62,082 nucleotides of DNA from Kineosphaera sp039812485 (GTDB lineage Bacteria > Actinomycetota > Actinomycetes > Actinomycetales > Dermatophilaceae), in the NCBI GenBank assembly GCA_039812485.1, contig JBDIAP010000003.1:1-62082 (forward strand), read 5' to 3'. Position 1 is the stretch's first letter, and each line of letters opens with the position of its first letter. The translations under genes were made by a program, and so were the position numbers. Below, piece by piece: positions 16,803 to 25,229 of the stretch. The notes under the pieces were generated by a model. That model was given only the letters and a program-made list of their open reading frames with translations. It had not been told where the DNA came from and ran no database searches.

Positions 16803-19136
16803 ATGGCAACCTCACCCCCCACGAAGACGACTCCACCGGCCAGCCCCGGACGCAGCCAGATGCTCATCGGCAAGGGCTGGGTCCAGGCCGTGGCGCTCGT
16901 CATGGTCTTCGGCTTCTTCGTCATGGGCATCCTCGCCTACCGGACCTACACGGCATCGATGCCGATGCCGACCAAGGTCGTGGCCCAGGACGGGCAGGCC
17001 GTCTTCACCGGCGAGGACATCACCGCCGGTCAGGAGCTCTTCCAGGCCCGCGGCCTCATGCAGTACGGCTCGATCATGGGGCACGGCGGTTACCTCGGTC
17101 CGGACTTCACGGCCGACTACCTGCGCCGCTCGACCGACTTCGTCGGCAACCAGCTGCGCACCGAGGGCGTGCAGGACCCGCAGGGCGGCGTCGTCACCGA
17201 GTTCCGCACCAACCGCTTCGACGAGGCGACCGGCACGCTGACCTACACCCCGGCACAGGTCGCCGCCTACGAGAGCCTCGTCACCCACTACACGCAGTTC
17301 TTCGGTCCCGACGCCAAGGCCAACGGCCTACTGCCCGACGCGATCACGGACCCCACCGAGATCCGTCAACTCACGGCGTTCTTCAGCTGGACCGCGTGGG
17401 CGAGCGCTGCGGAGCGCCCTGGTCACAACTACAGCTACACCAACAACTGGCCGATGGAGCCGCGCGTCGACAACGGCCCGACCGCCGACCTCATCGTCTG
17501 GTCCGGGCTGAGCCTCATCGCCCTGCTCGGCGGCACCGGCATCCTCTTCGCCCTCTACGGGCGGTGGAGCCGCAAGATCGGGTGGCATTCCGAAGAGGCG
17601 CCGACGATCGCCTTCCGGCAGCCCGCCGAGGTCGGCCTCACGAGGTCGCAGCGCGCCACGGCGTGGTTCTTCTTCGTCGTGGCCCTGCTGTTCCTCGTTC
17701 AGACCCTGCTCGGGGCGCTCGCGGAGCACTATCGCGCCGACCTGTCCAGCTTCTTCGGCATCGACATCATCGGCCAGCTCCTGCCGTTCAACCTCGCCCG
17801 CACGTGGCACCTGCAGCTCTCGCTCTTCTGGACCGCGGCCTCGTTCCTCGCGGCGGGCATCTTCCTCACACCGTTCATCTCGCGGCGGGAGCCGAAGCAC
17901 CAGCACGTGCTCGTCTACATCCTCTTCGGCGCGGTCGCGTTCGTCGTCTTCGGCTCGCTGGCCGCCGAGGCCGCCTCGATCCACGGGGTCTCGTGGGCCA
18001 AGGGACCGTTCTTCGCGCAGCAGTGGGAATACCTCGACCTGCCGTTCTTCTTCCAGTTCCTCTTGACGGCGGGGCTCTTCATCTGGATCGCGATCGTCTA
18101 TCGCGGCATCCGCGCCCGCCTGGCGACCGAGTCGCGCGGCAACATGCCGTGGCTGTTCTTCTTCGCGGCGCTGGCGATCCCGGCGTTCTATGCCGTCGGG
18201 CTGCTCGCCCGCACGGACACGCACCTTTCGGTCGCCGAGTTCTGGCGTTTCTGGGTCGTGCACCTGTGGGTCGAGGACTTCCTCGAGCTCTTCACGACGG
18301 TGATGGTCGCCTACATCTTCGTGATGCTCGGCGTCGTGCGCGAGAAGATCGCGCTCGGCATCATCTTCCTCGACATCATCCTGTATTCGCTCGGTGGCGT
18401 CATCGGCACGATGCACCACCTCTACTTCTCCGGCACGCCGGTCGAGCACATGGCGCTCGGTGCGTTCTTCAGCGCCGCCGAGGTCATCCCGCTGACGTTC
18501 CTCACCGTCGAGGCCTGGGCGTTCATGCAGCTCGGGGCGCGACAGGAGAGCAAGTCGGCATCGCCGTTCCCGCACCGCTGGGCGGTCATGTTCCTCGTCG
18601 CCGTGGGATTCTGGAACTTCCTCGGCGCGGGCGTCTTCGGCTTCCTCATCAACCTTCCGATCGTCTCCTACTACGAGATCGGCACCGCGCTGACCGCCAA
18701 CCACGGGCACGCGGCGATGATGGGCGTCTACGGCATGCTCGGCGTCGGCCTGGCGATGTTCACGCTGCGCTATCTCATCCCGCCGGAGAAATGGTCGGAC
18801 AAGCTGGCGAAGATCTCGTTCTGGAGCCTCAACATCGGCCTGGCATGGATGGTCTTCGCCACCCTCCTGCCGCTCGGCGTGCTGCAGCTCTATCAGTCGG
18901 TCGGCAACGGCTACTACGAGGCGCGCACGCTCAACTACCTCACGAGCGACGTCAACCGGCTCCTCGAATGGGGCCGTCTGCCGGGCGACGTCATTTTCAT
19001 CGTCGGGGGCTGCGTGCCGTTCCTGTGGATGGCCTTCCAGGGGCTGCTCAACTACCGCAAGGGCCTCGTCGTCGACGAATTGCCGGAGGAGATCCTCTAC
19101 ACCGAGCTGACACCCGAGCAGCGGGCGCGAGGCTAG
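16803..19136 (+). CDS. norZ: Quinol-dependent nitric oxide reductase (qNOR)
   Basis: 777 aa integral-membrane enzyme reducing 2 NO to N2O with quinol as donor. An N-terminal extension (one helix plus a periplasmic domain with GQELFQARGLMQYGSIMGHGGYLGPDFTADYLRR) replaces the NorC cytochrome c, as usual for qNOR. The following 12-helix NorB-like core includes ARTWHLQLSLFWTAASFLAAGIFL, VVHLWVEDFLELFTTVMVAYIF, IGTMHHLYFSGTP and ALTANHGHAAMMGVYGMLG, which supply the His ligands of the haem b/b3 and FeB sites. The single enzyme suggests NO detoxification rather than full denitrification. Two further genes follow at 3-bp and 0-bp spacing. Confidence 0.93.
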   Translation: MATSPPTKTTPPASPGRSQMLIGKGWVQAVALVMVFGFFVMGILAYRTYTASMPMPTKVVAQDGQAVFTGEDITAGQELFQARGLMQYGSIMGHGGYLGPDFTADYLRRSTDFVGNQLRTEGVQDPQGGVVTEFRTNRFDEATGTLTYTPAQVAAYESLVTHYTQFFGPDAKANGLLPDAITDPTEIRQLTAFFSWTAWASAAERPGHNYSYTNNWPMEPRVDNGPTADLIVWSGLSLIALLGGTGILFALYGRWSRKIGWHSEEAPTIAFRQPAEVGLTRSQRATAWFFFVVALLFLVQTLLGALAEHYRADLSSFFGIDIIGQLLPFNLARTWHLQLSLFWTAASFLAAGIFLTPFISRREPKHQHVLVYILFGAVAFVVFGSLAAEAASIHGVSWAKGPFFAQQWEYLDLPFFFQFLLTAGLFIWIAIVYRGIRARLATESRGNMPWLFFFAALAIPAFYAVGLLARTDTHLSVAEFWRFWVVHLWVEDFLELFTTVMVAYIFVMLGVVREKIALGIIFLDIILYSLGGVIGTMHHLYFSGTPVEHMALGAFFSAAEVIPLTFLTVEAWAFMQLGARQESKSASPFPHRWAVMFLVAVGFWNFLGAGVFGFLINLPIVSYYEIGTALTANHGHAAMMGVYGMLGVGLAMFTLRYLIPPEKWSDKLAKISFWSLNIGLAWMVFATLLPLGVLQLYQSVGNGYYEARTLNYLTSDVNRLLEWGRLPGDVIFIVGGCVPFLWMAFQGLLNYRKGLVVDELPEEILYTELTPEQRARG

Positions 19137-19139
19137 GCC

Positions 19140-19943
19140 ATGGGCTCGCCGTCCACGAACGCCATTTTCGTCTGCGGGTATGCCGTGGTCTTGCTCGTCA
19201 TCGCCGTCGCCTTCGACCGGCTCGGCGCCCGCAGCGCGATCCGGTCGGCGGCGTGGCGGACGGGCAATTTCCTCTACCACGACGACGCCGACGCGTGGAA
19301 GTGCCACGAGGACCAGTGGCTGTGGCCGGCGTCGTTCGACCCCGACAAGCGGGTCGTCCGGTATGTCGGTCAGCACGCGATCTGCGGGCGGTGCCCGGCG
19401 AAGGCGGAGTGCTCGCCGACACCGGGGCCGCGCGAGATCACCCGGCAGGTCGACCCGTGGCCGCACTCCGAGGCCGGACGCTTTCACCGCGGGGTGAGCC
19501 TCGCGGTGGCGGCAGTGGCACTCATGATGGTGGTCGTGACGTTGCTCGTCGCGAGCACCGGGCCGGCCGACGTCCTGCTGCTGCTGTCGGCGCTCGCCCT
19601 CGTGCTCGCGGTGGGCATCCCGCTGGCCCGGCACCTGTGGAACACCCCCGACGGGTTCCCGCAACACCTCGACCTCGAGCGGGGCGCCGACTCCGGCGCC
19701 CCGCCGGGCGGGTCCGCACCGGGCGCGCCCGCGACGGCTACGGTCTATCGGAGCCAGCGGCTCGCCGCCGCGGCGGAGGCGAGCGAGCGCGACGGCTCGC
19801 GCGGTTCCCGCGTGGGCACCGACCCACTGTCGGCCGCCAACGTCGACGCCGTTCTCGCGCGGCATCGCGCCGGGGGCGAGCGGGTGCCCGCCGCCGTGAC
19901 CCTGCCCACTCCCCGCTACCGAAGCGACCGAAGGAACAGCTGA
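19140..19943 (+). CDS. Membrane protein with a C-X26-C-X2-C-X5-C cysteine motif, unknown
   Basis: 267 aa. Helix 1 at about 8-27, then a loop of about 90 residues with Cys55, Cys82, Cys85 and Cys91 (WKCHEDQWLWP ... ICGRCPAKAEC), then helices at about 119-139 and 143-163, and a disordered tail. The C-X2-C-X5-C half and overall spacing match the NO-sensitive Fe-S motif of WhiB proteins (X27 in WhiB1), but the WhiB G[VI]WGG turn and basic tail are missing. The stretch also resembles the Cys motif of some IS transposases, so a zinc site is possible. It starts 3 bp after the qNOR stop, so it is very likely co-translated with it. Confidence 0.7.
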   Translation: MGSPSTNAIFVCGYAVVLLVIAVAFDRLGARSAIRSAAWRTGNFLYHDDADAWKCHEDQWLWPASFDPDKRVVRYVGQHAICGRCPAKAECSPTPGPREITRQVDPWPHSEAGRFHRGVSLAVAAVALMMVVVTLLVASTGPADVLLLLSALALVLAVGIPLARHLWNTPDGFPQHLDLERGADSGAPPGGSAPGAPATATVYRSQRLAAAAEASERDGSRGSRVGTDPLSAANVDAVLARHRAGGERVPAAVTLPTPRYRSDRRNS

Positions 19944-20747
19944 ATGCCCTACTGGAGTGTCCCCGTCGCGGCGATCGTCGTCGTCGTGGGAATCCTCGCC
20001 TGGCTCGCGATCAAGGTCATCCCCGAATACGAGCGCGGCGTCGTCTTCCGACTCGGGCGGCTGCGGCCCCTCTACGAGCCGGGGCTGCACCTGCTCATCC
20101 CGGGTGTCGACCGCATGCAGCGCGTCGACACCCGCATCGTCACGCTGACGATCCCGCCGCAGGAGGTCATCACCAAGGACAACGTGCCGGCTCGGGTCAA
20201 CGCCGTCGTGCTCTTCAACGTCACCGAGCCGATCCCCGCGATCATGGAGGTCGAGAACTACGCGATCGCCACGAGCCAGATCGCCCAGACGACGCTGCGC
20301 TCCGTGCTCGGCCGCGCCGACCTCGACACCCTGCTCGCGCACCGCGACGACCTCAACGCCGCGCTGCGCGAGATCATCGAGACCCAGACCCGCCCGTGGG
20401 GCGTCAACGTCTCCGTCGTCGAGATCAAGGACGTCGAGATCCCCGAGCAGATGCAGCGCGCCATGGCCAAGGAGGCCGAGGCCGAGCGCGAGCGCCGCGC
20501 CAAAGTCATCAACGCCCGCGGCGAGCTGCAGGCCAGCGAAGAGCTCGCCCAGGCCGCCGAGACGCTCTCGCGCAGCCCCGCCTCGCTCCAGCTGCGCTAC
20601 CTGCAGACCCTGCTCGAGCTGGGCGCCGACCAGAACTCGACCGTCGTCTTCCCGCTGCCGATGGACATCATCGGCCCGATGCTCGGCACGCTCACCGGCA
20701 GCGCGTCACCGTCGAACACGAACGGGTGTGGGCCGATTTCGCCGTAG
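19944..20747 (+). CDS. Slipin / SPFH (band 7) membrane protein
   Basis: 267 aa. A single N-terminal helix (VPVAAIVVVVGILAWLAIKVI) precedes a classic slipin SPFH domain: EYERGVVFRLGRLRPLYEPGLHLLIPGVDRMQRVDTR, NVPARVNAVVLFNV and the coiled-coil MAKEAEAERERRAKVINARGELQASEEL. It forms membrane scaffolds in the family. The stop of the previous gene directly abuts its ATG. The NfeD partner often found with slipins is not here. Being last in a qNOR operon suggests a role in membrane assembly or stability of NOR, which is inference. Confidence 0.88.
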   Translation: MPYWSVPVAAIVVVVGILAWLAIKVIPEYERGVVFRLGRLRPLYEPGLHLLIPGVDRMQRVDTRIVTLTIPPQEVITKDNVPARVNAVVLFNVTEPIPAIMEVENYAIATSQIAQTTLRSVLGRADLDTLLAHRDDLNAALREIIETQTRPWGVNVSVVEIKDVEIPEQMQRAMAKEAEAERERRAKVINARGELQASEELAQAAETLSRSPASLQLRYLQTLLELGADQNSTVVFPLPMDIIGPMLGTLTGSASPSNTNGCGPISP

Positions 20748-20794
20748 GACCCCGCGCACGGTAGAGTTTCGACCCGTTGCGGCTGACGCGACGA

Positions 20795-20867
20795 GCACCC
20801 GTAGCTCAACGGATAGAGCATCTGACTACGGATCAGAAGGTTAGGGGTTCGAATCCCTTCGGGTGCG
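20795..20867 (+). tRNA. tRNA-Arg (anticodon ACG)
   Basis: Acceptor GCACCCG pairs with CGGGTGC; anticodon stem TCTGA/TCAGA with loop CTACGGA gives ACG; T arm GGTTCGAATCC. 73 nt. A34 is the substrate of TadA, encoded at 2068-2607. Confidence 0.95.
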
Positions 20868-20892
20868 CTTCCTGGTTGAGACAGGACACCGA

Positions 20893-20926
20893 CCCCGGAC
20901 CGGCGCCACACGCCGTCCGGGGTTTC
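20893..20926 (+). terminator. Terminator of tRNA-Arg
   Basis: Arms CCCCGGAC (20893-20900) and GTCCGGGG (20915-20922) with a 14-nt loop, followed by TTT. Confidence 0.75.
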
Positions 20927-21276
20927 GTGTGTCCCGGCCACGCCCATCCGTGACGCCCGCCCCGTGACCCACAGGCAGCAGTCGGCACGAATCGGGCACC
21001 GAGGCGGGCGGATCCGGCCGCGCCACGGCCGGGCGAAACCGGCGTTTGCGCAGGTCAACGCCTCATCGTTTTACATACCGGGCGAATGTGACACCGATAT
21101 CGGAATGCCCACGCGGAAGTGTCCGTAATCCCGTACCGTGGTTGGCACCGCAAGCGCCCACCCTGGTGGACCGGCCCGGGGTACCGCGCGGCACGTTGAT
21201 CGAGCCGCCGGCATTGGCCTGGTCCCGTCCTCAGCATGGGCGACTCAACGACGAGCCGCGCAGGAACGAGGTCCGG
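20927..21276 (+). other. Upstream region of PEP carboxykinase
   Basis: 350 bp without a gene. Apart from GAGG at 21268-21271 as the pckG ribosome site, I could not assign a promoter or operator with confidence. Confidence 0.4.
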
Positions 21277-23097
21277 ATGACTGCCACGATCCCCACCGAC
21301 ACCCCCACGACGGGTGGCACGAGCCACGCCGAGCTGGCCGCGTGGGTCACTGAGGTCGCCGAGCTGACGACCCCCGACAAGATCGTCTGGTGCGACGGCT
21401 CGAAGGCGGAGTACGACCGCCTCGCGGGCGAACTCGTCGAGGCCGGCACCTTCGTGCCGCTGACGGTCAAGCCCAACTCCTACTGGGCCGCCTCGAGCCC
21501 CAGCGACGTCGCCCGCGTCGAAGACCGTACCTACATCTGCTCCCCCACCCAGGAGGAGGCCGGCCCCACCAACAACTGGATGGAGCCCGAGGAGATGAAG
21601 GGCATCATGCGCGACCTCTACCAGGGGTGCATGAAGGGCCGCACGATGTACGTCATCCCGTTCGTCATGGGTCACCTCGACGCGGACATCCCGATGTACG
21701 GCGTCGAGATCACCGACTCGGCCTATGTCGTCTGCTCGATGCACATCATGGCCCGCGTCGGCTCCACCGTCCTGGCGCAACTCGAGGAGACCGACGCCGA
21801 CTACGTCAAGGGCCTGCACTCGGTCGGCGCGCCGCTCGCCGACGGCGAGCAGGACGTGCCGTGGCCGTGCAACGACACGAAGTACATCGTGCACTTCCCG
21901 CAGGACCGCACGATCTGGTCCTACGGCTCGGGCTACGGCGGCAACGCGCTGCTCGGCAAGAAGTGCTATGCGCTGCGCATCGCGTCGGCGATGGCCCACG
22001 AGCAGGGCTGGATGGCCGAGCACATGCTCATCCTCAAGCTGACCAGCCCGGAGGGCAAGGTCCACTACATCGCGGCCGCCTTCCCGAGCGCCTGCGGCAA
22101 GACGAACCTCGCGATGATCGAGCCCACCGTGCCCGGCTGGAAGGCCGAGATGATCGGCGACGACATCGCCTGGATGCGCTTCCGCGACGGCAAGCTCTAT
22201 GCCGTCAACCCCGAGAACGGCCTCTTCGGCGTCGCGCCGGGCACCGGTGACGCGACGAACAGCAACGCGATGGCCGCGATCAACCAGGGCAACTCGATCT
22301 TCACGAACGTCGCGCTCACCGACGACGGCGACGTCTGGTGGGAGGGCATGACGGTCAACACGCCGCAGCGCCTCACCGACTGGCGCGGCAACGAGTGGAC
22401 CCCGGAGTCGGAGACCCCGGCGGCGCACCCGAACAGCCGGTTCTGCACGCCGATCACGCAGTGCCCGGTGACCGCACCGGAATTCGACGACCCCAACGGC
22501 GTGCCGATCAGCGCGATCCTCTTCGGCGGCCGCCGCAAGACGACCGTGCCACTGGTCACCCAGGCCCGCGACTGGAGCCACGGCACGTTCATCGGCGCGA
22601 CGGTGTCGTCCGAGACGACCGCCGCCGCCGCCGGAGCGGTCGGCGTCGTGCGCCGCGACCCGATGGCGATGCTGCCGTTCATCGGCTACAACGCCGGTGA
22701 CTACCTGCAGCACTGGGTCGACCTCGGCAAGGAGCACGCCGACGCGATGCCGGCCGTGTTCCTCGTCAACTGGTTCCGCCGCGACGCCGACGGCGGCTTC
22801 GCGTGGCCCGGCTTCGGTGAGAACAGCCGCGTGCTCAAGTGGATCGTCGAGCGCCTCGAGGGCCAGGCCGAGGCCGTCGAGACCCCCATCGGGCTCGTGC
22901 CCGCCGAGGGCGCACTCGATGTCGACGGACTCGACATCACCGCCGAGCAGCTCGAGGCCGCGACCCGTTTCGACGCCGACGAGTGGCGCGCCGAGCTGCC
23001 GCTCATCGAGGAGTGGTTCACGAAGTTCGGCGACAAGCTCCCCGCCGAGCTGCGCTCCGAGCTCGACCAGCTGCACACCGGGCTCGACAAGGCCTGA
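21277..23097 (+). CDS. pckG: Phosphoenolpyruvate carboxykinase (GTP)
   Basis: 606 aa, full length for the GTP-dependent class; converts oxaloacetate and GTP to PEP, CO2 and GDP in gluconeogenesis/anaplerosis. Kinase-1 loop FPSACGKTNLAM includes the hyper-reactive Cys of GTP-PEPCK; the metal and substrate sites show in MIGDDIAWMRF and NPENGLFGVAPGT; the GTP-class C-terminal FGENSRVLKWIVERLEG is present. ATG at 21277 follows GAGG by 5 nt. Monocistronic, ending in a strong hairpin. Confidence 0.97.
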   Translation: MTATIPTDTPTTGGTSHAELAAWVTEVAELTTPDKIVWCDGSKAEYDRLAGELVEAGTFVPLTVKPNSYWAASSPSDVARVEDRTYICSPTQEEAGPTNNWMEPEEMKGIMRDLYQGCMKGRTMYVIPFVMGHLDADIPMYGVEITDSAYVVCSMHIMARVGSTVLAQLEETDADYVKGLHSVGAPLADGEQDVPWPCNDTKYIVHFPQDRTIWSYGSGYGGNALLGKKCYALRIASAMAHEQGWMAEHMLILKLTSPEGKVHYIAAAFPSACGKTNLAMIEPTVPGWKAEMIGDDIAWMRFRDGKLYAVNPENGLFGVAPGTGDATNSNAMAAINQGNSIFTNVALTDDGDVWWEGMTVNTPQRLTDWRGNEWTPESETPAAHPNSRFCTPITQCPVTAPEFDDPNGVPISAILFGGRRKTTVPLVTQARDWSHGTFIGATVSSETTAAAAGAVGVVRRDPMAMLPFIGYNAGDYLQHWVDLGKEHADAMPAVFLVNWFRRDADGGFAWPGFGENSRVLKWIVERLEGQAEAVETPIGLVPAEGALDVDGLDITAEQLEAATRFDADEWRAELPLIEEWFTKFGDKLPAELRSELDQLHTGLDKA

Positions 23098-23105
23098 CGC
23101 GTCTT

Positions 23106-23161
23106 GAGCACACGACGAGGGCCCCATCCGCAGCGGCGGGTGGGGCCCTCGTCGTGTGCTC
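23106..23161. terminator. Strong bidirectional terminator after pckG
   Basis: Perfect 21-bp arms (23106-23126 and 23141-23161) with a 14-nt loop, lying between the convergent pckG and the 79-aa gene. Confidence 0.85.
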
Positions 23162-23189
23162 GGCGGCGTGGCTGCCCTCGAGTAGCCGG

Positions 23190-23429
23190 TCAGAGTCGGC
23201 CCTCACGCAGCGCCGCGGCGAGCTCGCGCTGGGAGCGGGACGGGCGCAGCGTGCCGCCGCCACACGCGGGCATGAACGGGTCGTGGGTCGCCGCCCCGGC
23301 CCGCGCGGCGGCGGTCGTCTCGCGCACCGCCACGAGAGTCCCCCGGTAGCCGGAGTGCGCCCCCCGGCGCAGCGAGCGGCGGGCGGAGCCCCCGTCGAGG
23401 AGGCCCGGCACGGGATTGAGGATGCTCAT
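23190..23429 (-). CDS. Small basic protein, unknown (79 aa)
   Basis: 79 aa, start ATG overlapping the stop of the upstream gene (TGATG), with AGGAG about 6 nt before. Arg/Gly/Ala-rich, no hydrophobic segment, one Cys (MPACGGG). Not recognised. The translational coupling to the Gly/Met-rich gene suggests they act together. Confidence 0.6.
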   Translation of the reverse strand: MSILNPVPGLLDGGSARRSLRRGAHSGYRGTLVAVRETTAAARAGAATHDPFMPACGGGTLRPSRSQRELAAALREGRL

Positions 23430-23758
23430 CACGTCTCCTGAGTGGTGCTCGGGGTCTGCTGGCCGGACATGCCCTGCTGGCCCGTCTGGCCCTGCGGACC
23501 CATCTGGCCCATGCCGGGCGGCAGGTGGCCCATGCCCCCCATCCGGCCCACGCCGGAGCCGGCGCCGGTGCCCTGCGGCACGGCGGCCGCGGTCCCGACG
23601 GTGCCGGCGGTCGCCACGCTGAGGGCGAGCGCCGCGACGATCGCGGTCTTCTTGCCGCTCCAACGCGGCGGGCGCATCGCCGGTGAGGTGGTCACGGCGA
23701 CCTGGGGCTCCGCCCCGGTGGGCACGTAGGTCGGCTCGGCCGACGGACTCTGCTGCAT
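23429..23758 (-). CDS. Gly/Met/Gln-rich single-helix exported protein
   Basis: 109 aa. A disordered head of about 35 residues, one helix (KKTAIVAALALSVATAGTVGTAAAV, about 36-60), then a low-complexity outside tail with GRMGGMGHLPPGMGQMGPQG and GQQGMSGQQ. AGGAG precedes the ATG by 7-8 nt. The tail resembles the Gly/Met/Gln insert of the GT39 protein at 35868-37937. A CACAG-N6-CATAG repeat lies about 105 bp upstream (23863-23878, minus), shared with the response regulator and GT39 promoters. Function unknown; a substrate or partner of that glycosyltransferase is a guess. Confidence 0.65.
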   Translation of the reverse strand: MQQSPSAEPTYVPTGAEPQVAVTTSPAMRPPRWSGKKTAIVAALALSVATAGTVGTAAAVPQGTGAGSGVGRMGGMGHLPPGMGQMGPQGQTGQQGMSGQQTPSTTQET

Positions 23759-23862
23759 CACGTCACTCCTTCGACGGTCCGGATCGGACCTGCATGGATC
23801 TCGCCTCAGCCCGCGATTGCCCGGGTGGGGTGTGTCGATGTCTTCGACTGTCCGCTCGCTGC

Positions 23863-23878
23863 CTATGCGTGACCTGTG
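23863..23878 (-). promoter_or_regulatory. CACAG-N6-CATAG direct repeat, site 3
   Basis: On the minus strand CACAG (23878-23874), six bases, CATAG (23867-23863), an 11-bp period typical of OmpR/PhoB-family regulators. Upstream of the Gly/Met-rich protein gene. The same ten positions are identical at 25195-25210 and 35829-35844. Confidence 0.65.
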
Positions 23879-24035
23879 GAGCCGTTAGCGAGGTGCTGAG
23901 GGTCGGGTGCGCCCGAAGCCCGAGCCCTGCGTCTCGCGGGCGACAGAGCTGTGACCAGCGTGAATTGACGGTCGGTTGACCATTTTCTGACGTTTCATGT
24001 GGCCATAGGACGTGGAACCGAAACATCGTGATCGC

Positions 24036-24048
24036 TATCTTGGGCGTC
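24036..24048 (+). promoter_or_regulatory. Putative -10 for leaderless patatin gene
   Basis: TATCTT at 24036-24041 ends 7 nt before the ATG at 24049; no ribosome site is visible. Confidence 0.4.
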
Positions 24049-25113
24049 ATGATTGATATACCAATCACGCGCCGTGCGACTCCCCGCACCCGCCCCGGTC
24101 GCCGGCCGCTCGGGCTGGCGCTGCAGGGCGGCGGGGCGCACGGCGCCTTCACCTGGGGCGTGCTCGACCGACTCCTGGAGGCCGACCGCCACGACATTCA
24201 GGCGATCACCGGCACGAGCGCCGGGGCGGTCAACGCGGTGGCACTCGCCTCCGGGCTCGTCAGCGGCGGCGCCGACGGCGCGCGCGACACGCTGGCCGCG
24301 GTGTGGTCGGACGTCGGCTCGCAATATCCCATGGACCTCATGCTCACCGGTAGTGACGACCGACCGAGCCTCAACCTGCTCGCCAAGGCCGCGCTCTCGA
24401 TGAGCATGACCCTGTCACCGACCCAGCTCAACCCCTGGGGCCTCGACCCGCTGCGCACGATCCTGGCGCGGCACATCGACATCGAGCGCCTGCGCAGCGA
24501 CCGCAGCGCACCCGCGATCCACCTCGCCGCGACGCACGCGACGACAGGACGGCTGCGCATGTTCACCAACGACGACCTCACGCTCGACTCCGTGCTCGCC
24601 TCGGCCTGTCTGCCGAGCCTGCAGCAGCCGGTGCAGATCGACGGCGAGCCCTACTGGGACGGCGGCTACTGCGCCAACCCACCCCTGCAGCCACTGGTCG
24701 CCGACGGTCGCCGCGACGCGCTGCTCGTGCTCATCGTGCCCACCAGCCACGCCGGCACGCCGGCCCGCAAGTCCGAGATCGCCGCTCGCGAGGAGGAATT
24801 CGCCTTCACGACCGCGTTCCTGCGGGAGTGCGAGATCCTCGCGACCGCGACCGAGCGGGCGCGGCAGGCGAAGTGGCCGTTCATGGGCGACCTCGAGCGC
24901 TCGCTACGTCGGATGCGCTGGCACCTCATCGACGCCGCGCCGCACATCGCCGCCCTCGACCCGCAGACTCGCGTCATCACCCACCTGCCCTTCCTGAAGT
25001 CGCTGCGCGACGCCGGACGCTCGCATGCGGGCACCTGGCTCGGCGAATACGGCAACCTCATCGGGGTGCGATCCACCGCCGACCTACACGAACTGCGCTC
25101 GCTCGCCGCGTGA
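24049..25113 (+). CDS. Patatin-like phospholipase (RssA-type)
   Basis: 354 aa serine lipase of the patatin family. Oxyanion loop QGGGAHGAFTWG, nucleophile GTSAGA and the catalytic Asp in DGGYCANPPL are all intact, so an active Ser-Asp dyad is expected. No signal peptide. An ATG at 24028 is in frame, but the -10 overlaps that region, favouring 24049. Lies between the Gly/Met-rich gene (divergent) and the two-component system (same strand, 116 bp on). Confidence 0.85.
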   Translation: MIDIPITRRATPRTRPGRRPLGLALQGGGAHGAFTWGVLDRLLEADRHDIQAITGTSAGAVNAVALASGLVSGGADGARDTLAAVWSDVGSQYPMDLMLTGSDDRPSLNLLAKAALSMSMTLSPTQLNPWGLDPLRTILARHIDIERLRSDRSAPAIHLAATHATTGRLRMFTNDDLTLDSVLASACLPSLQQPVQIDGEPYWDGGYCANPPLQPLVADGRRDALLVLIVPTSHAGTPARKSEIAAREEEFAFTTAFLRECEILATATERARQAKWPFMGDLERSLRRMRWHLIDAAPHIAALDPQTRVITHLPFLKSLRDAGRSHAGTWLGEYGNLIGVRSTADLHELRSLAA

Positions 25114-25183
25114 GCAGCCCGGCCCGGCGTCGCCGCGGCCCCGGCCCGACCGCGGCTCGCCGGCCGCTCCCGGCCACCTGGCC

Positions 25184-25210
25184 CACAGCAGACACACAGG
25201 GGCGACATAG
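25184..25210 (+). promoter_or_regulatory. Triple 11-bp direct repeat, site 1
   Basis: CACAG (25184), CACAG (25195) and CATAG (25206), each separated by six bases, 20 bp before the response regulator start. The geometry fits binding of an OmpR-family dimer in tandem, and suggests autoregulation. TAGCTT at 25208-25213 could be the overlapping -10. Confidence 0.7.
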
Positions 25211-25229
25211 CTTCGGCTCGGGGGGGCCG

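Noticed and set aside
19140..19943. A true WhiB transcription factor
   Set aside because: It has three membrane helices and lacks the WhiB G[VI]WGG turn and basic DNA-binding tail; only the cysteine spacing matches.
17328..20342. A 1004-codon open frame on the minus strand opposite qNOR
   Set aside because: Composition (Arg/Asp/Glu/His-rich, no domain) is typical of antisense shadows in GC-rich DNA; the plus strand has recognisable proteins.
20597..21058. A minus-strand frame containing IRTPNLLIRSQMLYPLSYG
   Set aside because: That peptide is the well-known translation of a tRNA (here tRNA-Arg), not a gene.
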